64,000 bases of DNA from NCBI GenBank assembly GCA_024734495.1, contig JALMQS010000030.1:6028640-6092639 (forward strand). The letters run 5' to 3'. This DNA is from Forficula auricularia (lineage: Eukaryota; Arthropoda; Insecta; Dermaptera; Forficulidae). A program made the translations under genes and the position numbers. The notes beneath the pieces are model-generated. The model was not told where the DNA came from. It ran no database searches and saw nothing but the letters and a program-made list of their open reading frames with translations. Position 1 is the stretch's first letter; each line of letters starts with the position of its first letter. Shown here in pieces: positions 35,135 to 46,937 of the stretch.

Positions 35135-36552
35135 GAAAAGGCACGTGACAAACTTTTTGAACTAATTAGCAAAATCTATAAATTGGGAATCATCCCAAAA
35201 GATTTCGAAAAAAACAAAATAGTCACACTTCCCAAAAAGACAGGCGCGGATAAATGTGAAAATTTCAGGACCATCAGCCTAACCTCACATGCCTCCAAAA
35301 TCCTAACCAAAATAATCCAAAGAAGAATAGAACAAAGAGTTGAAGAAAATCTGGGGGAAGACCAGTTCGGCTTTAGAAGAAACGGAGGCACCCGAGAAGC
35401 AATTCTCTCTCTTAGACTAATAATAGAAAGGGCTTTTATCAGGGAAGAATCTGTCTACATCGGATTCATAGTCCTAGAAAAAGCATTCGATAACGTCAAT
35501 TGGGAAATTATGTTTAAAATATTAAAACAGGCGGGAATAAAATTCAGAGAGAAGACTAATCTACAATCTATATCAAAACCAGACGGCAATTATAAATATT
35601 GGTGATGAACAAAGAGAAGCCAAAATAAAAAAAGGTGTAAGACAAGGATGTGTGCTGTCACCCATGATTTTCAACTTATACATAGAAGAAGCGATTAAAG
35701 AATTCAAAGACAAAATTGATACAGGTATCGAAATCCAAGGTCAAAAGATCGCTATGTTAAGATTTGCCGATGACATTGCCCTTCTAGGAAGCAATAAAAA
35801 AGAATTAGAGGACGCCTTGAATGGAATTAACCAAATCCTAATAGAAGAAATCAAAATGAAAATAAACAAGAATAAAACCAAGGTCCTAGTATGTACAAAA
35901 AAAGAACAAACGAGACAGGAATGCATCAAAATTAACCAAGAAAACCTAGAAGGAGTTAAGGAATTCCGCTACCTAGGAAGTAAAATAACATGGGATGGGA
36001 GGAGCGAAAACGAAATTAAATCAAGAATTGCCCAAGCAAAAATGGGGTTTAATTCAAAACAAAAACTACTATGCTCCTCCTCAATCAGCTTAGAAAACAG
36101 GATGTTGCTATTGAAGACATATGTATGGAGCATAGCCATGTACGGGTGTGAAACCTGGACAATTGGAAAAGCGGAGAGAAAGAGATTAGAGGCTTTAGAA
36201 ATGTGGTGCTACAGAAAAATGATGAATATCAAATGGATGGATAAAATTACAAATGAAGAAGTTCTTGGAAGAATCGGAGAAAGAAGAACCTTGTGGAAGA
36301 GTCTGAAGAAGAGAAGAGGTCAGATGATGGGGCACACACTGAGACATGGGGGACTGCTTAGGGATATCTTGGAGGTGAAAGTGGGAAAGAAAAGGAGAAG
36401 GGGAAGACCCAGATTAGAATATTTCAACCAAATAATTGGGGATATGGGATGCCAGACATTTAGAGAGGTCAAACAGCTGGCGGGGGACAGAGTCGAGTGG
36501 AGACGGATTGTTGCATCAAACCAGTCTTAGGACTGTATACTCAATGATGATG
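35135..36552 (+). mobile_element. 5'-truncated RTE-clade LINE
   Basis: 1418 bp flanked by the 8-bp duplication agacggta (35127-35134 and 36553-36560). It ends in caatgatgatg, the short tandem tail typical of RTE elements, and has no poly(A). Copy 2 of the surrounding duplication has the unoccupied site (tatacggtacc near 45670). The endonuclease half is missing. A decayed relative is at 60690-61476 on the minus strand. Confidence 0.85.
35166..36530 (+). pseudogene. RTE reverse transcriptase, truncated and frameshifted
   Basis: The first frame (to 35605) has ENFRTISLTSHASKIL and EDQFGFRRNGGTREAI. A one-base shift near 35560-35600 moves the reading to the second frame, which carries GVRQGCVLSPMIFN, the catalytic LRFADDIALL, FRYLGSKITWDG and a C-terminal MYGCETWTIGKAE...KKRRGRPRLEY block characteristic of RTE/craniofacial-type arthropod elements. 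The first catalytic motif is FIVLEKAFDN where D-LEKAFDN is expected, so one metal-binding Asp is lost. It has no endonuclease domain. The copy cannot be active, although most of its sequence is well preserved. Confidence 0.85.
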
Positions 36553-36929
36553 AGACGGTACCAGTAATGTTTAGTGAATTTAAAATAAACAGAAAAATAA
36601 TCTTTAAAATTCAATATTTTCCTACCGACTTGACTGTCTTGAGAGAAACCTCTCTCGATACCTAAGAAAGAATGCAATCTTATTTAATCAATTTCAATTA
36701 ATAGTAAATTCAAAATAAATTGTGCTTTTATAATAACATAATAAAATAATAAATAATTTCAATTAAATACTAATAATATGAAAATAGCATTAATCTGTAC
36801 TCTGAGTCTTGGGCCGCTGAGCTGGTTGCCAAACTTACGGATGTTTATATTTAATAGATATAATTGAATATTTGGTTTATTTATTATAATAAATATTCCT
36901 ACATTTAAATATATTAAAAGATATTTCAA

Positions 36930-38650
36930 TAGAGTGATGAAATGAGCGAGTCGACTTGAAATGGCAAAAGGGTTTAATTTGAAAAAAGCTACTACTTTGA
37001 AATAATTTTTAAAAATACCTAATAAAATTAATAAATATTATAAAATAATCGATTATTAATAATTATATTCAATTTTGAACGAAATTGATTTTGATTCATT
37101 AGTTTTTAAGAAAATGGTAAAAAACTAGAAAACAGTAACAAATGACTCGCTGATGCACCCCGCGGTGACTTGCGACTCAGTCTCTTGATTAAACGGACCA
37201 AAAGAATTATAAATGTGAAAGGAAACGATATTATTTTATTGAATTCATCTATCTGAAGGTTCACATTATGTCTATTATATAAGAAAATATCATTTTAATT
37301 AATAATTTTGAAGTTTAAAAGAAATTGTATGAAAAGATTCAATTTCTTCTCTTCGGGAGCGAATCAACTAGAAATGGCCAAAAGTTTTATTTTTTTCTCA
37401 TTAGATATTTAATCAAATCGATTGAAATTTCATATTTTTATGTTATTTCCATTTATCTTTTATTTCAAATAATTATTATTGGGAAATTTGCATTTCAAAG
37501 GGTAGTTTATTTGAAGTACAATTTAAAAAAACGCTAATAACTCCGTTGAAAATTTTTTAAAAAATATGAAATTTATAAATATTATAAAACGATTAATTAT
37601 GAATCATTTAATACTATTTTGAACGAAATTGATTGGGTACTTTTCGAGAAAATCGTAAAAAACCCCGAAAACCGTCTATGAAAGTCCGTTTTAGAAACAT
37701 TTTAAAATTCACCTCCATGTCACAAGTCAATGTTTCGTTTCATATGACTTTTATAGCTTTTTTTCAACCCATCTCGTGCTTCAAAAAACATCGTTTTTTG
37801 ACGGTTCAGATAGTTTTTGACAATTTTCTCGAAAAGTACATAATTGATGTCGTTCAAAATGCTATAAATGATTCATAATTAATTGTTTTATAATATCTAT
37901 TAATTTCATATTTTTTATGAAATTTTCAACGGAGTTATTAACGTTTATTCAAATTGGACTACTACTTTTCTACTACTCTTTGAAATTCAAATTTCCTAAT
38001 AATAATTATCTGATATAAAAGATAAATTAAAATAACACACAGATATGAAATTTAAATAGATTTGAATAAATATCTAATGAGAAAAAAAATAAAACTGCTG
38101 GACATTTCTAGTTGATTCGCTTTCGGAAGATTGAATCTTTTCATATAATTTCTTTTAAACTATAAAATTCTTAATCAAAATGATATTTTCTTATATAATA
38201 GACATAGTGTGAGCCTTCAGATGAAATCGATAAAATAAGATTTTCTTTTTCATTTATAATTCATTTACAATTCTTTTGGCTGGGTCGTAAGTCACCCGGC
38301 ATCAGTGAATCATTTGTTACGGTTTTCTAGCTTTTTACCATTTTCTTAAAAAATAATCAATCAATTTCGTTCAAAATTGAAAGTAATTATTAATATTCAA
38401 TTGTTTTATAATATTTATTAATTTTATATTTTTAACAGTTATTTCAAAGTAATAATTAGCATTTTTTTCAATATAGAATTCAAATAAACTACCCTTTAAA
38501 ATGCAAATATTCTAATAAAAACTATTTGATATAAAAGATAAAAGTAAATATTTCTTAGATATGAAATTTCTATAGATTTAATTGAATATCTGATGAGGAA
38601 AAAATTAAACCCTCTTGCCATTTCAAGTCGACTCGCTGCCCCAGTGAAGA
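36930..38650. repeat. Large palindrome, arms of ~700-800 bp
   Basis: The left arm (gagcgagtcgacttgaaatgg, split gagcgagtcgactt / gaaatgg, then aatttgcatttcaaaggg and ttttcgagaaaatcg) is mirrored by cgattttctcgaaaa-like sequence, then atgcaaat..., and finally ccatttcaagtcgactcgc at about 38620-38640. The centre is about 37690-37800. The arms have diverged by indels. Short open frames here are not coding. It overlaps the 3' end of segmental-duplication copy 1. Confidence 0.7.
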
Positions 38651-39930
38651 AACGGAATGTTTTCATAACATTTCATTTAAACTACAAAATTCTTAATTGA
38701 AATGCTATTTTCTTATATTTAAATGATTACCTGTACCTTCACATAAATTAAATCGATTGAATAAGATCGATTTCTTTTCATTTCTTTTGGTCTGTTATAT
38801 CGAGGTGATGTCTCGCGCCATCAGAGAGAAATTTGTTATTAATTCAAGTACATTCACTGTACAATATTGGAATATTTTTTAACTCGTAAACTATTGATTT
38901 TAGACATTTCTCTCATATTAACTTTTCTGTTGAATATTAAATCATCTTTAATTAGAGTCCTTATATGTATATGTTTACCTTAAAGGGTTAGGCAGTAATG
39001 GTGAAATTTATGTGGAAAGTTTGATAAATATTATTCTAACGTCCTAGATATTCTACATACTCTAACTAAAATTCTAATGAAGAAACATATTTATAATTTA
39101 ATTTACTAAAAAAAAGTTCATTATGTATAATTAGCTCTGATGTCTATTTAAATACCTAGAGAGGATAAACATTAAAAATTAAATAATGCTGGGAATTCGT
39201 TAGTAGTCACTAAGCGCCCGGCGTTTTTTCAAATTGCACTTCAAATTAACTACCCATGCAAATTTCCTAATAATAAATATTTGATATAAAAGATGAATGA
39301 AAATAACCCACAGATAAGAAATTTCAATAAATTCAATTTGAATAAATATTTAATGAGAAAAAAAATCAAACTTTTTGCCAATCTTAGTTGATTCGCTTCC
39401 GGAGAGAAGAAATTGAATCTTTTCATTTAAACTACAAAATTCTTATGCTAATTTCTTATATTAAAAAGTTACTATGAACCTCAAGATAGATTAAATCGAA
39501 CAAATAAGATCTATTTCTTTATCATTTATAATTATTTTGGTCTATTATATAGAGAGGATGTCTCGCCCCATCACAGTTATTGATTCAAGTTTATTCACTC
39601 TACAATATTGGAATATTATTTAATGAGTTAACTATTGTTTTTAGATATTTCAGTCATATTAACTTTTCTGTTTTAAATTAAATGTTTTTAATAAAGGTCA
39701 TTATTTAAATGTGTGTACCTCAAAGGGTTAGGCAGTGAAGTTGAAATTTATCTGGAATGTTAGATAGGCAATCCTGCTCTAGAGGCTGAGATATTCTACA
39801 TATTCAAAACCTCTAATGAAGAAACATTTTGAAATTTTAATTTACTGAAAGAAAGTCCATTATCTATAATTAGGAGCCTCACTATTTAAGTAGCTAGAGA
39901 GGATTAAAATTTCAAAATTAAATAATTTTT
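38480..39930. repeat. Two tandem units of ~740 bp plus a partial third
   Basis: Words in the same order recur about 740 bp apart: gatataaaagat, catttaaactacaaaattctta, gatgtctcgc(g/c)ccatca, tacaatattggaatatt, catattaacttttctgtt, aaagggttaggcagt. A third partial copy at about 40105-40260 has actcgtaaac(t)tttgattttaga and aaagtgttaggtgaaatgg. It abuts the palindrome, so the two structures probably share history. Confidence 0.7.
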
Positions 39931-40974
39931 TCTGAGAAAAGTACACATTATTTTACAAAAATCAAATCGGTTTTACTAGATAATGAACGGCTCCTAGTAT
40001 TAAGGTGTTAATTTTTATTGTAATCCGAATCATAAAAAAAATTCGAAATTTTATGAATCAAAAAATTTCCTGGCCAAATCATTGGGTTTGAATTTTTATA
40101 TTTAAAAACATAACTCGTAAACTTTTGATTTTAGAAATTTCTCTCACAAAAACTTTTCTTATGGAAATTAAATGTACTTTAATAAAGTTCCTCATATGGA
40201 TTTGTTTATCTCAAAGTGTTAGGTGAAATGGTGAAATTTAAGTGGAAATTGAGATAAATACTCCCTACAAAACTCATTGTTCCTCCTAGAATCGAAACTC
40301 CATTATTACGAAGCATCACTTATGTATTTCTAATTAAATTATTTCGATACTTTCAAAATTTGGCAATTCTAATAAAAAGATAGTTGATCTCTAATCCGAA
40401 TACCGAAATTGAAACCTTGTGGTGATAATCAGTCTGTCGGCTAACGCCCCTAGGAAATCTCCTTAACTACGCCATTTGTCGCGACTACCCCATTTTGAAT
40501 CACTAAATTTTGTGGTCGAAAAAAATAAAATGACAATTAAAAAATTATATTGGGGGGGGACCAAAAATAAATTCAACATAAGCTGATATGGCCATCCACA
40601 TGACTTTACCATACATCTGGCCTCTTTCTCCTATTTCTGAACCTCTTGTCTTTTGAGCCACTATCAATTCATATAATGAGATACTTTCATAAGGTCAAAT
40701 AGGGTGCAACTTCGTACAAATCGATCAAAGGGTTTAGGACTTATATTGATAGTTCTATTTTTGAGTCCCCCCCCCCCCCCGCAATTTTAGTCACCTAAAA
40801 TATAATTAATCATTTTTTTTATGACCGTTTTATAGTACTTTCTAATTTTCTTCCCTTTTTTTTTATTATTTTTAAATTTTATAATTTAAATTTTGTAAAC
40901 CCTCGCATTCCCTTAATTTTGGTTTGATTTCAACAGTGTAAGTACACAAAATTTGGCAACATACCTACTTAGTA
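39931..40974. other. AT-rich sequence with G/C homopolymers, no gene
   Basis: Contains the partial third tandem unit and runs of G (about 40552-40559) and C (about 40768-40781). No gene is supported. Confidence 0.4.
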
Positions 40975-42090
40975 ATAGACAAAACAATTAATATCTCGAA
41001 ATAGATAATTTTTTGACGTTCACTTATTAAACCTTTTTTGTAGATAAAAACGCCATGGTTTCGCTCAACTTATTTTATCAAAATAGTTTCAGCAGTTTTT
41101 GAGATATTTCGAAAACAGTGCCGGATGTAGGGTTCTTCGGGCCCCGGGCGGTATATATATTTTCGCCCCCCCCCCCCTCCTAAAGAATTTTTTAAACACT
41201 TTTTTACTTATCTTTATTTTGTACATTTACAGATAATTTATTATTTTTTGTTAAGTTAGTATTGAAACATTGGACATATTGCAATATTTTTGTCAAAGGA
41301 AGGACAAGTTGGGAAAAAATAATAAGAAATTTGGTATTGGTAAATAAATTAAACAGATGTTCTAACACTTAAATAAGTAATATAATAAGTAATAAGTTTA
41401 CAAAAACGAGGTGAAATATGTTTTTTTCTTTACTCATATTTTTTTTTATCTCCGACGAGTGTGGCCATACTAGGCATCAGGCACTGTTTCGAAAAGAACT
41501 TCTTTAATGAAAAAATTTCTCATTCTTTAGAAATGAATAAAATGGAGGGAGGGGTACATTTAGTGAAAGTGGGGGGGGGTTGATTTTCATGATACTTGGG
41601 GGGGGGGGGGGGGGTGTCATCATGCTGCTGGGTTGGTGGTCTCCTCTGTATAATAGATATGTTTAAAAAAGATTTGGTTTAAAATTTAATAAATTTCTTT
41701 ATGATTTACTAATAAAAATGTTGGTTTATTCTTTATAACTATACATATAATCTGGGGTAACAAACATTTTCTCAATCAAAATTGACCCAATGCGAATGAA
41801 AAAAGTTTAAGAAGCGCTGTTTAAGGAAAACCGATTTTTACTTCTTTTAAACTAGTATTAGATTCAAGGGAAAATTTTCTTTTTTTACTTTACAATACAG
41901 GGAATGGTCAAGTATTGTACTCGTGCATGAAAAAAGTGGGTTTTTTTCTTTCTTTTTTTTGAAATATCTCAAAAACGGCTGAAACTATTTTGATTAAAGA
42001 AATTGAGCGAAACCATGGCATTTCGCTCTACAAAAAAGCCCTAATAAGTGAACATCGAAAAAATTATATTTTTCGAAATAATAATTGTTT
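40975..42090. repeat. Inverted repeat around a hAT MITE
   Basis: The left arm (about 40985-41115: cgaaatagataattttttga, cgccatggtttcgctcaa, cagtttttgagatatttcg) is mirrored at about 41945-42090 (gaaatatctcaaaaacggc, ttgagcgaaaccatggc, ttttcgaaataataattg). The left arm end is interrupted by the MITE at 41116-41486. G-runs occupy 41572-41617. Confidence 0.65.
41116..41486. mobile_element. hAT-like MITE with 8-9 bp target duplication
   Basis: Starts cagtgccggatg and ends catcaggcactg, with tttcgaaaa on both sides (41107-41115 and 41487-41495). It has no coding capacity. The interior has a C-run at 41166-41178. Confidence 0.7.
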
Positions 42091-42715
42091 TATCAAAATG
42101 TCTGTTAGTCTGTCTGGTTGTCTGGTTGTTAGTTAGTCTGGCGTTACCAAATTTTTGTGGACGAGCTAACTCAAAAACTAGGGAAAATATAGAAATCAAA
42201 TTTCACACGTAGTTTTGGTCCATTGAGATTAAGAGCTGATTAGATTTTGGTGCACATAGACCCAAAATTAAGGGGGGTGGAGGGGGTTAAAAATTAAAAA
42301 TCTAGGCCGTTTGAGCAAACTCAACCAAATTTTGTATACATAATCAGTGCCACCCCAGGAGTCTAAAAATGAAAAACCTAACCCTCCTCCCCAGGGGCGT
42401 GCTGGCTGGCACGGGGCGGCCCTGGATATGCGACACAATTTCAGCCCACTTATTTTTTTTTTTTAATTTGTTAATAATGCCTATTTATTCATTTCATGAA
42501 ATACCACAGAAACAGTATTGGTGTTTGTAAACTAGTCGTTAAAAGAAAATCTGTGTTTTGAAAATATCAGACGAAAGATTATTTCAATTAGATGCTATGT
42601 ATAGGCGGTCGATTCTATAATCAAAATTTAATAATCAACATTGAGCAAACGTGTTATTTAATAGCGACATAAATCTATGTAAGATCTCACACAGTATGTA
42701 AATGTTACTTACATT

Positions 42716-43159
42716 CAGTGGCGTATTTACAATTTTCTTCTGGGAGGGGTCTATTAATGAAAAAATACAAAAATTTAATATATCTTAAATTTTTTTTAAT
42801 ATACATTATACAGGTTTTTTCATTAAGAGCGGTCGAACTTTAAAATAAAATAAAAAAAAAAAAAAAAAACCTCTTTATGTGATATTGCCACAATTTTTAT
42901 TTTATTTTAAAGAATATCGATGACATTATGTTTGGAATATAATTTCAGCCAAATGGCCGCCGCGACTCCGTGTAGGTGGTGGACCAATTTCGAATGACAT
43001 CTTAGCATAAACATATAATAAGAGTAATTAAAAAAGTGGAAAATATAATAATAAAATACAATATTACCTACCATATATTTCAAATAACAAATAAAAAATT
43101 CTTAGAGCTTTGGGGGGGGGGGTTCCAGACACCATGGACCCCCCGAAAATACGCCTCTG
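42716..43159. mobile_element. hAT-type MITE nested in the 42392 hAT
   Basis: Ends cagtggcgtattta and aaaatacgcctctg with near-identical 8-bp flanks cttacatt (42708-42715) and tttacatt (43160-43167). The interior is AT-rich with an A-run (42850-42870) and a G-run (43111-43120). Confidence 0.75.
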
Positions 43160-43169
43160 TTTACATTGA

Positions 43170-43390
43170 CACAGGACGTCTCGTGATAGATGCTTTCGTA
43201 ACAATTCACTTTGTTTGGCCACTTTGTCAATAATCTCATCACTGTCCAATACAATCAAAAAATTTTTTTCAACAGACATCAAAATAAAAGCTTCCAAATG
43301 TTCATCAGATAAAGAATTTCTTAGCCTATTTTTATAAACTTTAGGACTGAAAATGATCTCTCACATGACACTTGTGTTACGGGGAGGGTT
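43170..43390 (-). pseudogene. hAT transposase dimerisation-domain remnant
   Basis: The minus-strand frames give SCERSFSVLKFIK, then after a small frameshift RLRNSLSDEHLEAFILMSVEK and a tail with DSDEIIDKVAKQSELLRKHL. The SERSFSxLKxIKxxLR...LSxLALLSIE pattern is the hallmark of the hAT C-terminal dimerisation domain. The catalytic part upstream is not preserved as an open frame (43496-43873 is only partly open and not recognisable). Confidence 0.75.
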
Positions 43391-44699
43391 AAAAGATATT
43401 TATACGCCACAGTTAAATGTTTGTATGCTTTGCTATACAAATTGTATTGCATGAGAAATTTAAAGCAGAGAATTTCCGAAAGAGTGAAATAATTTTTACT
43501 CTCTTGTATCTAAGTTGCCCTCACTTTTGAACGCCACTTGAAAACAGACGTGACTTAATGAATAACTTTGGAAACTTCTTTGTGAGACCAGGCGCCAGAG
43601 TCGGTCATAGAATACCCACATGTGTGAAAAACATTGTAAAAGACCTTCCACCCCCTCCTGTTTTTTGCAACTGACAATATCACCGAATATAGCAGGACCA
43701 CCGGCGAAAAATAAACGAATAGATAAAAAGGAGAACCAAAGGGCTCTCGCAAGTGATCGAGATGGAAACCGAAGGGCATGAATTACGAAGGAGAGGAACT
43801 TTAAAACTAATAGGAGGGTTTTTGCTATAATCATCGAATAGGCAAGTGGCCCTTGAAAATGAATCGGCGTCAACGATCTTGTTCTTTTAAAATATTCTTA
43901 ATTTTTAATGTGGCGGGCAGCGGCCCACCGGGCATTTGCCCGGTGTCCCGGCGGGCCAGCACGCCCCTGCTCCTCCCCTACATGATTATAAATAATTTTA
44001 TTAAATATTAAATATAAGTGAGGTTGTATGATAAAGTCAAGTGGATGGCCCATCAGAACACGTCAGCTTATTTCTTTTTTGCTCACTGTATTGAAAAATG
44101 AGAAAAATCATTTTGTCAGTCTGGATTCAGATACCCACGATAATTTAAGAACGAAAAGTAGAAGAAAGTTCGTTCTTGTGCTAAAATATTTGTAATTCCA
44201 ATACAGGAAGTTAATTAGATTGCTGTGCCTTTTCTAGAATAGGCTAGGGTAAATAAATTCTAACTTTTTTAATTATTTAATAAATGTGCGGTTGAGCGAT
44301 TCTTTTATTAGAAACTTATCAAGGAAAATTACTAAAAAAAAACTAGGATAGAATGATCACCTTAAGAGCTAAGGCATTGCAAGGATGCCAAATACAAATC
44401 ATAGTTATAGTCTAAAAAATATTAAAGTCAAAAAGTTTCGTATAATAGCTTTTTCGATGCCTCTTTTATCATAGAATTGTCATCTTATAATAAAACTCTC
44501 AATAAATTAATGCTTTAAAATCCTTTGTTTTCTTTTTGAATAACATTTTTCTTAGGCCGGGGTCGGCAACCTGCGGCTCTTTCGATGTCAAGATGCGGCT
44601 CTGCAGTCACATGCGCAAATATTAATAATTATTACATTATAATTCTGCTGATAATGAAATACAATATATTATTGTTACTGCCACTGAAAGAGGAGACAG

Positions 44700-44882
44700 A
44701 GGGGAATGCCGCATTGAATTTCCTTCAGTGACTTTTCAAAACCCTGAAGAAGGAGGGAATAGCCTCCGAAACGTCGGTTTTATGAATAAAAAGATAGTGT
44801 AAATTATCTTTTTCTTTTTTTGGATTGCCTCATCAATATCCACTTAATTCACTTATCAGTCCGTCTCCAAAAATTACTCCAA
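44700..44882 (+). repeat. Foldback-family half with hammerhead-like motif
   Basis: Inverted relative of 15288-15470: shares tgacttttcaaaaccctg, gtcggttttatgaataaaaa, and the end cttatcagtccgtctccaaa. The motif at 44744-44777 is the cleanest in the window: CTGAAGA, A, GGAGG-loop-CCTCC, GAAAC, GTC. Its flanks AAAACC and GGTTTT pair. Confidence 0.65.
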
Positions 44883-45004
44883 TCTTATTAATAATTATAT
44901 TATTTTATTTTCAAAACAAGTTATGAGCCAGATTTAATCAAACTTTCAAAAGGCATGCTCCCAATGATGTACCTATCTATTATTCAATAATTATAGTTAT
45001 ATTA

Positions 45005-45250
45005 AATTGAAAGTTTTTGCCGAGAGTAGCAGAATTTTTATATATTGAAGGAGACAATAAAATATTGTGTCTTCTGCTGGAATTATAAATTTTATTTATT
45101 TATAACGAGACTATAGTCTTTGCCCTCTTCGTCAGTCTATTACAATGGATTCACAGGAATTAATTTATGAATCTGAAACTATAGTCTCGTTATAAATAAA
45201 TAAAATTTATAATTCCAGCAGAAGACACACTCTTTTATTGTCTCCTTCAA
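45005..45250. mobile_element. Foldback element with 13-bp target duplication
   Basis: The duplication tatagttatatta is at 44992-45004 and 45251-45263. The element starts aattgaaagtttttgccgag, and its arms (ttgaaggagacaataaaa and ttttattgtctccttcaa) are inverted. Relatives are at 52409-52764 and 62207-62353. A hammerhead-like remnant is at 45110-45136 (-). Confidence 0.75.
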
Positions 45251-46288
45251 TATAGTTATATTATTTGATTACTAATTTTTATTAATCTAGAAGAGCTAGC
45301 TAAAATACTTTAATATTTTGATTATTTGTGTCCATAGATTAAATTAATAAGTAGTTGTAGGAAAATAAGGACAACAGCTTATGCAAATAATTTTTATTTT
45401 TTGCCAACGTTTCGTCAACTGACTTGACTTCCTCAGGGCTCAAACAAATTAACTTCTTTGCATATTTGTCATTTTATCAATATTCATTCTTAGCAAACAC
45501 ATAACGCATTATGTTATTTAATAATAGAATTATTTATTCAATACTACTAATATATTAATTGTTTTCGGAGTCCTGAGCCCCTGTCGCCAGACCTAGTGCT
45601 TTAGTCGTATATTTATATAGGCATATTCAATTTAAATATAAAAAAAAATTAATTTATTTCAAAACTGTATACGGTACCAGTAATGTTTAGTGAATTTAAA
45701 ATAAACAGAAAAATAATCTTTAAAATTCAATATTTTCCTACCGACTTGACTGTCTTGAGAGAAACCTCTCGATACCTAAGAAAGAATGCAATCTTATTTA
45801 ATCAATTTCAATTAATAGTGAAATTCAAAATAAATTCGTGCTTTTTTATAATAACATAATAAAATAATAAATAATTTCAATTAAATATTAATAATATGAA
45901 AATAGCATTAATCTGTCCTCTGAGTCTTGGGCCGCTGCGCTGGTTGCCAAACTTACGGATGTTTATATATTTAATAGGATATAATTGAATATTTGATTTA
46001 TTTATTATAATAAATATTCCTACATTTTTAAATATTTTAAAAATATTTCAATAGAGTATATTGAATGGACTTGATGAAATGAGCGAGTCGACTTTTGAAA
46101 ATGGCAAAAGGGGTTTAATTTGAAAAAGCTACTACTTTGAAATAATTTTTAAAAATAGGTAATAAAATTAATAATATGTATTATAAAACAATCGATTATT
46201 ATTAATAATTATATTCAATTTTGAACGAAATTGATTCATTAGTTTTAAGAAATGGTAAAAAACTAGAAAACAGTAACAAATGACTCGA

Positions 46289-46937
46289 TCAAAAATTCTA
46301 TTGAATAAGATAAGACCTTGGAAACAATAATCTAAAATTCAAATAAATAAAATTTATTAAGCAGAACAATTTTGAATCAATTTTTTACACTGCGACTCTC
46401 GAGAAAATTACTACATTATTAAGTAATATTTTTATCTACACAGATATAATTCTAATTTTATTTTACAATAATGTAAAAAAATTAAAAACTCACTATCTCT
46501 AAATTATTATAACTATAAATATTTATATCTATAAATTATTTATAAAAATATATTTAAATATTAATAATTTGAGGATTTTTTTAATGATGAAGCGTTGACA
46601 AACAAAAGGCTTATAATCTTATTTTACATTTGAGATGAAAATTATATTGAATAAAAAAAAATTTTAGGAAAAACATTTTTTTACAAGTATTATTATTTAT
46701 TTCATGTAATATATTTATATTTATAAAAAATGTAATTTAATTATTAATTAAATCTAATGATCTTTAAACACAAAAGGTACATATTATTTATAAGTACTCT
46801 AGTTATTATAATATTAATTTATTAATATATTAATAAAAATCAAAAGATAAAAATTATTTTTTGATTAGCAAAAAATAGTAAAAGATATACAAGAAACTTT
46901 TCTTTCTTAAGTTATTATATTTATAATATCAAACAAT
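46289..46937. other. 3' flank of eIF4A-III, AT-rich
   Basis: No gene. The tail of the eIF4A-III mRNA (minus strand) must end here; a tttatt word at 46818-46823 (AATAAA on the minus strand) is a possible poly(A) signal 115 bp past the stop. Confidence 0.4.

Larger units (their letters stand above)
34918..37149. repeat. Segmental duplication, copy 1 (with RTE insertion)
   Basis: The flanking unit (ctttaaaatccttagttttc, cgcattatgttatttaataa-like, ttgttttcggagtcctgagc, tttagtgaatttaaaataaac, ctaccgacttgactgtcttg, aacagtaacaaatgactcg) reappears in the same order and orientation at 44510-46288. Copy 1 carries the RTE element 35135-36552; copy 2 lacks it but carries other insertions. Homology stops at aatgactcg in both. 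Confidence 0.85.
42392..43969 (-). mobile_element. hAT transposon, decayed, 1.58 kb
   Basis: Terminal inverted repeats caggggcgtgctggc and gccagcacgcccctg, with a perfect 8-bp target duplication ctcctccc (42384-42391 and 43970-43977). The interior carries remnants of a transposase C-terminus on the minus strand (43170-43390). A second hAT-type MITE (42716-43159) has inserted inside. Internal deletions leave less than half of a normal transposase. Confidence 0.85.
44510..46288. repeat. Segmental duplication, copy 2
   Basis: Direct copy of 34400-37149 (start catcttataataaaactctc; end aacagtaacaaatgactcg). It lacks the Helitron-like and RTE insertions of copy 1, but contains its own insertion block between about 44560 and 45507 (a hAT-like fragment, a foldback of the 15290 type, a 13-bp-duplication foldback and a Penelope-like motif). 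Confidence 0.8.

Noticed and set aside
37325..37878. Two open frames in the large palindrome
   Set aside because: They lie in a non-coding inverted repeat, are AT-driven, and the mirrored arm does not keep them open.
43496..43873. Minus-strand open frames in the hAT element
   Set aside because: They lie in the right element for a transposase, but no recognisable catalytic motif was found, so they are treated as remnants and not annotated as a gene.
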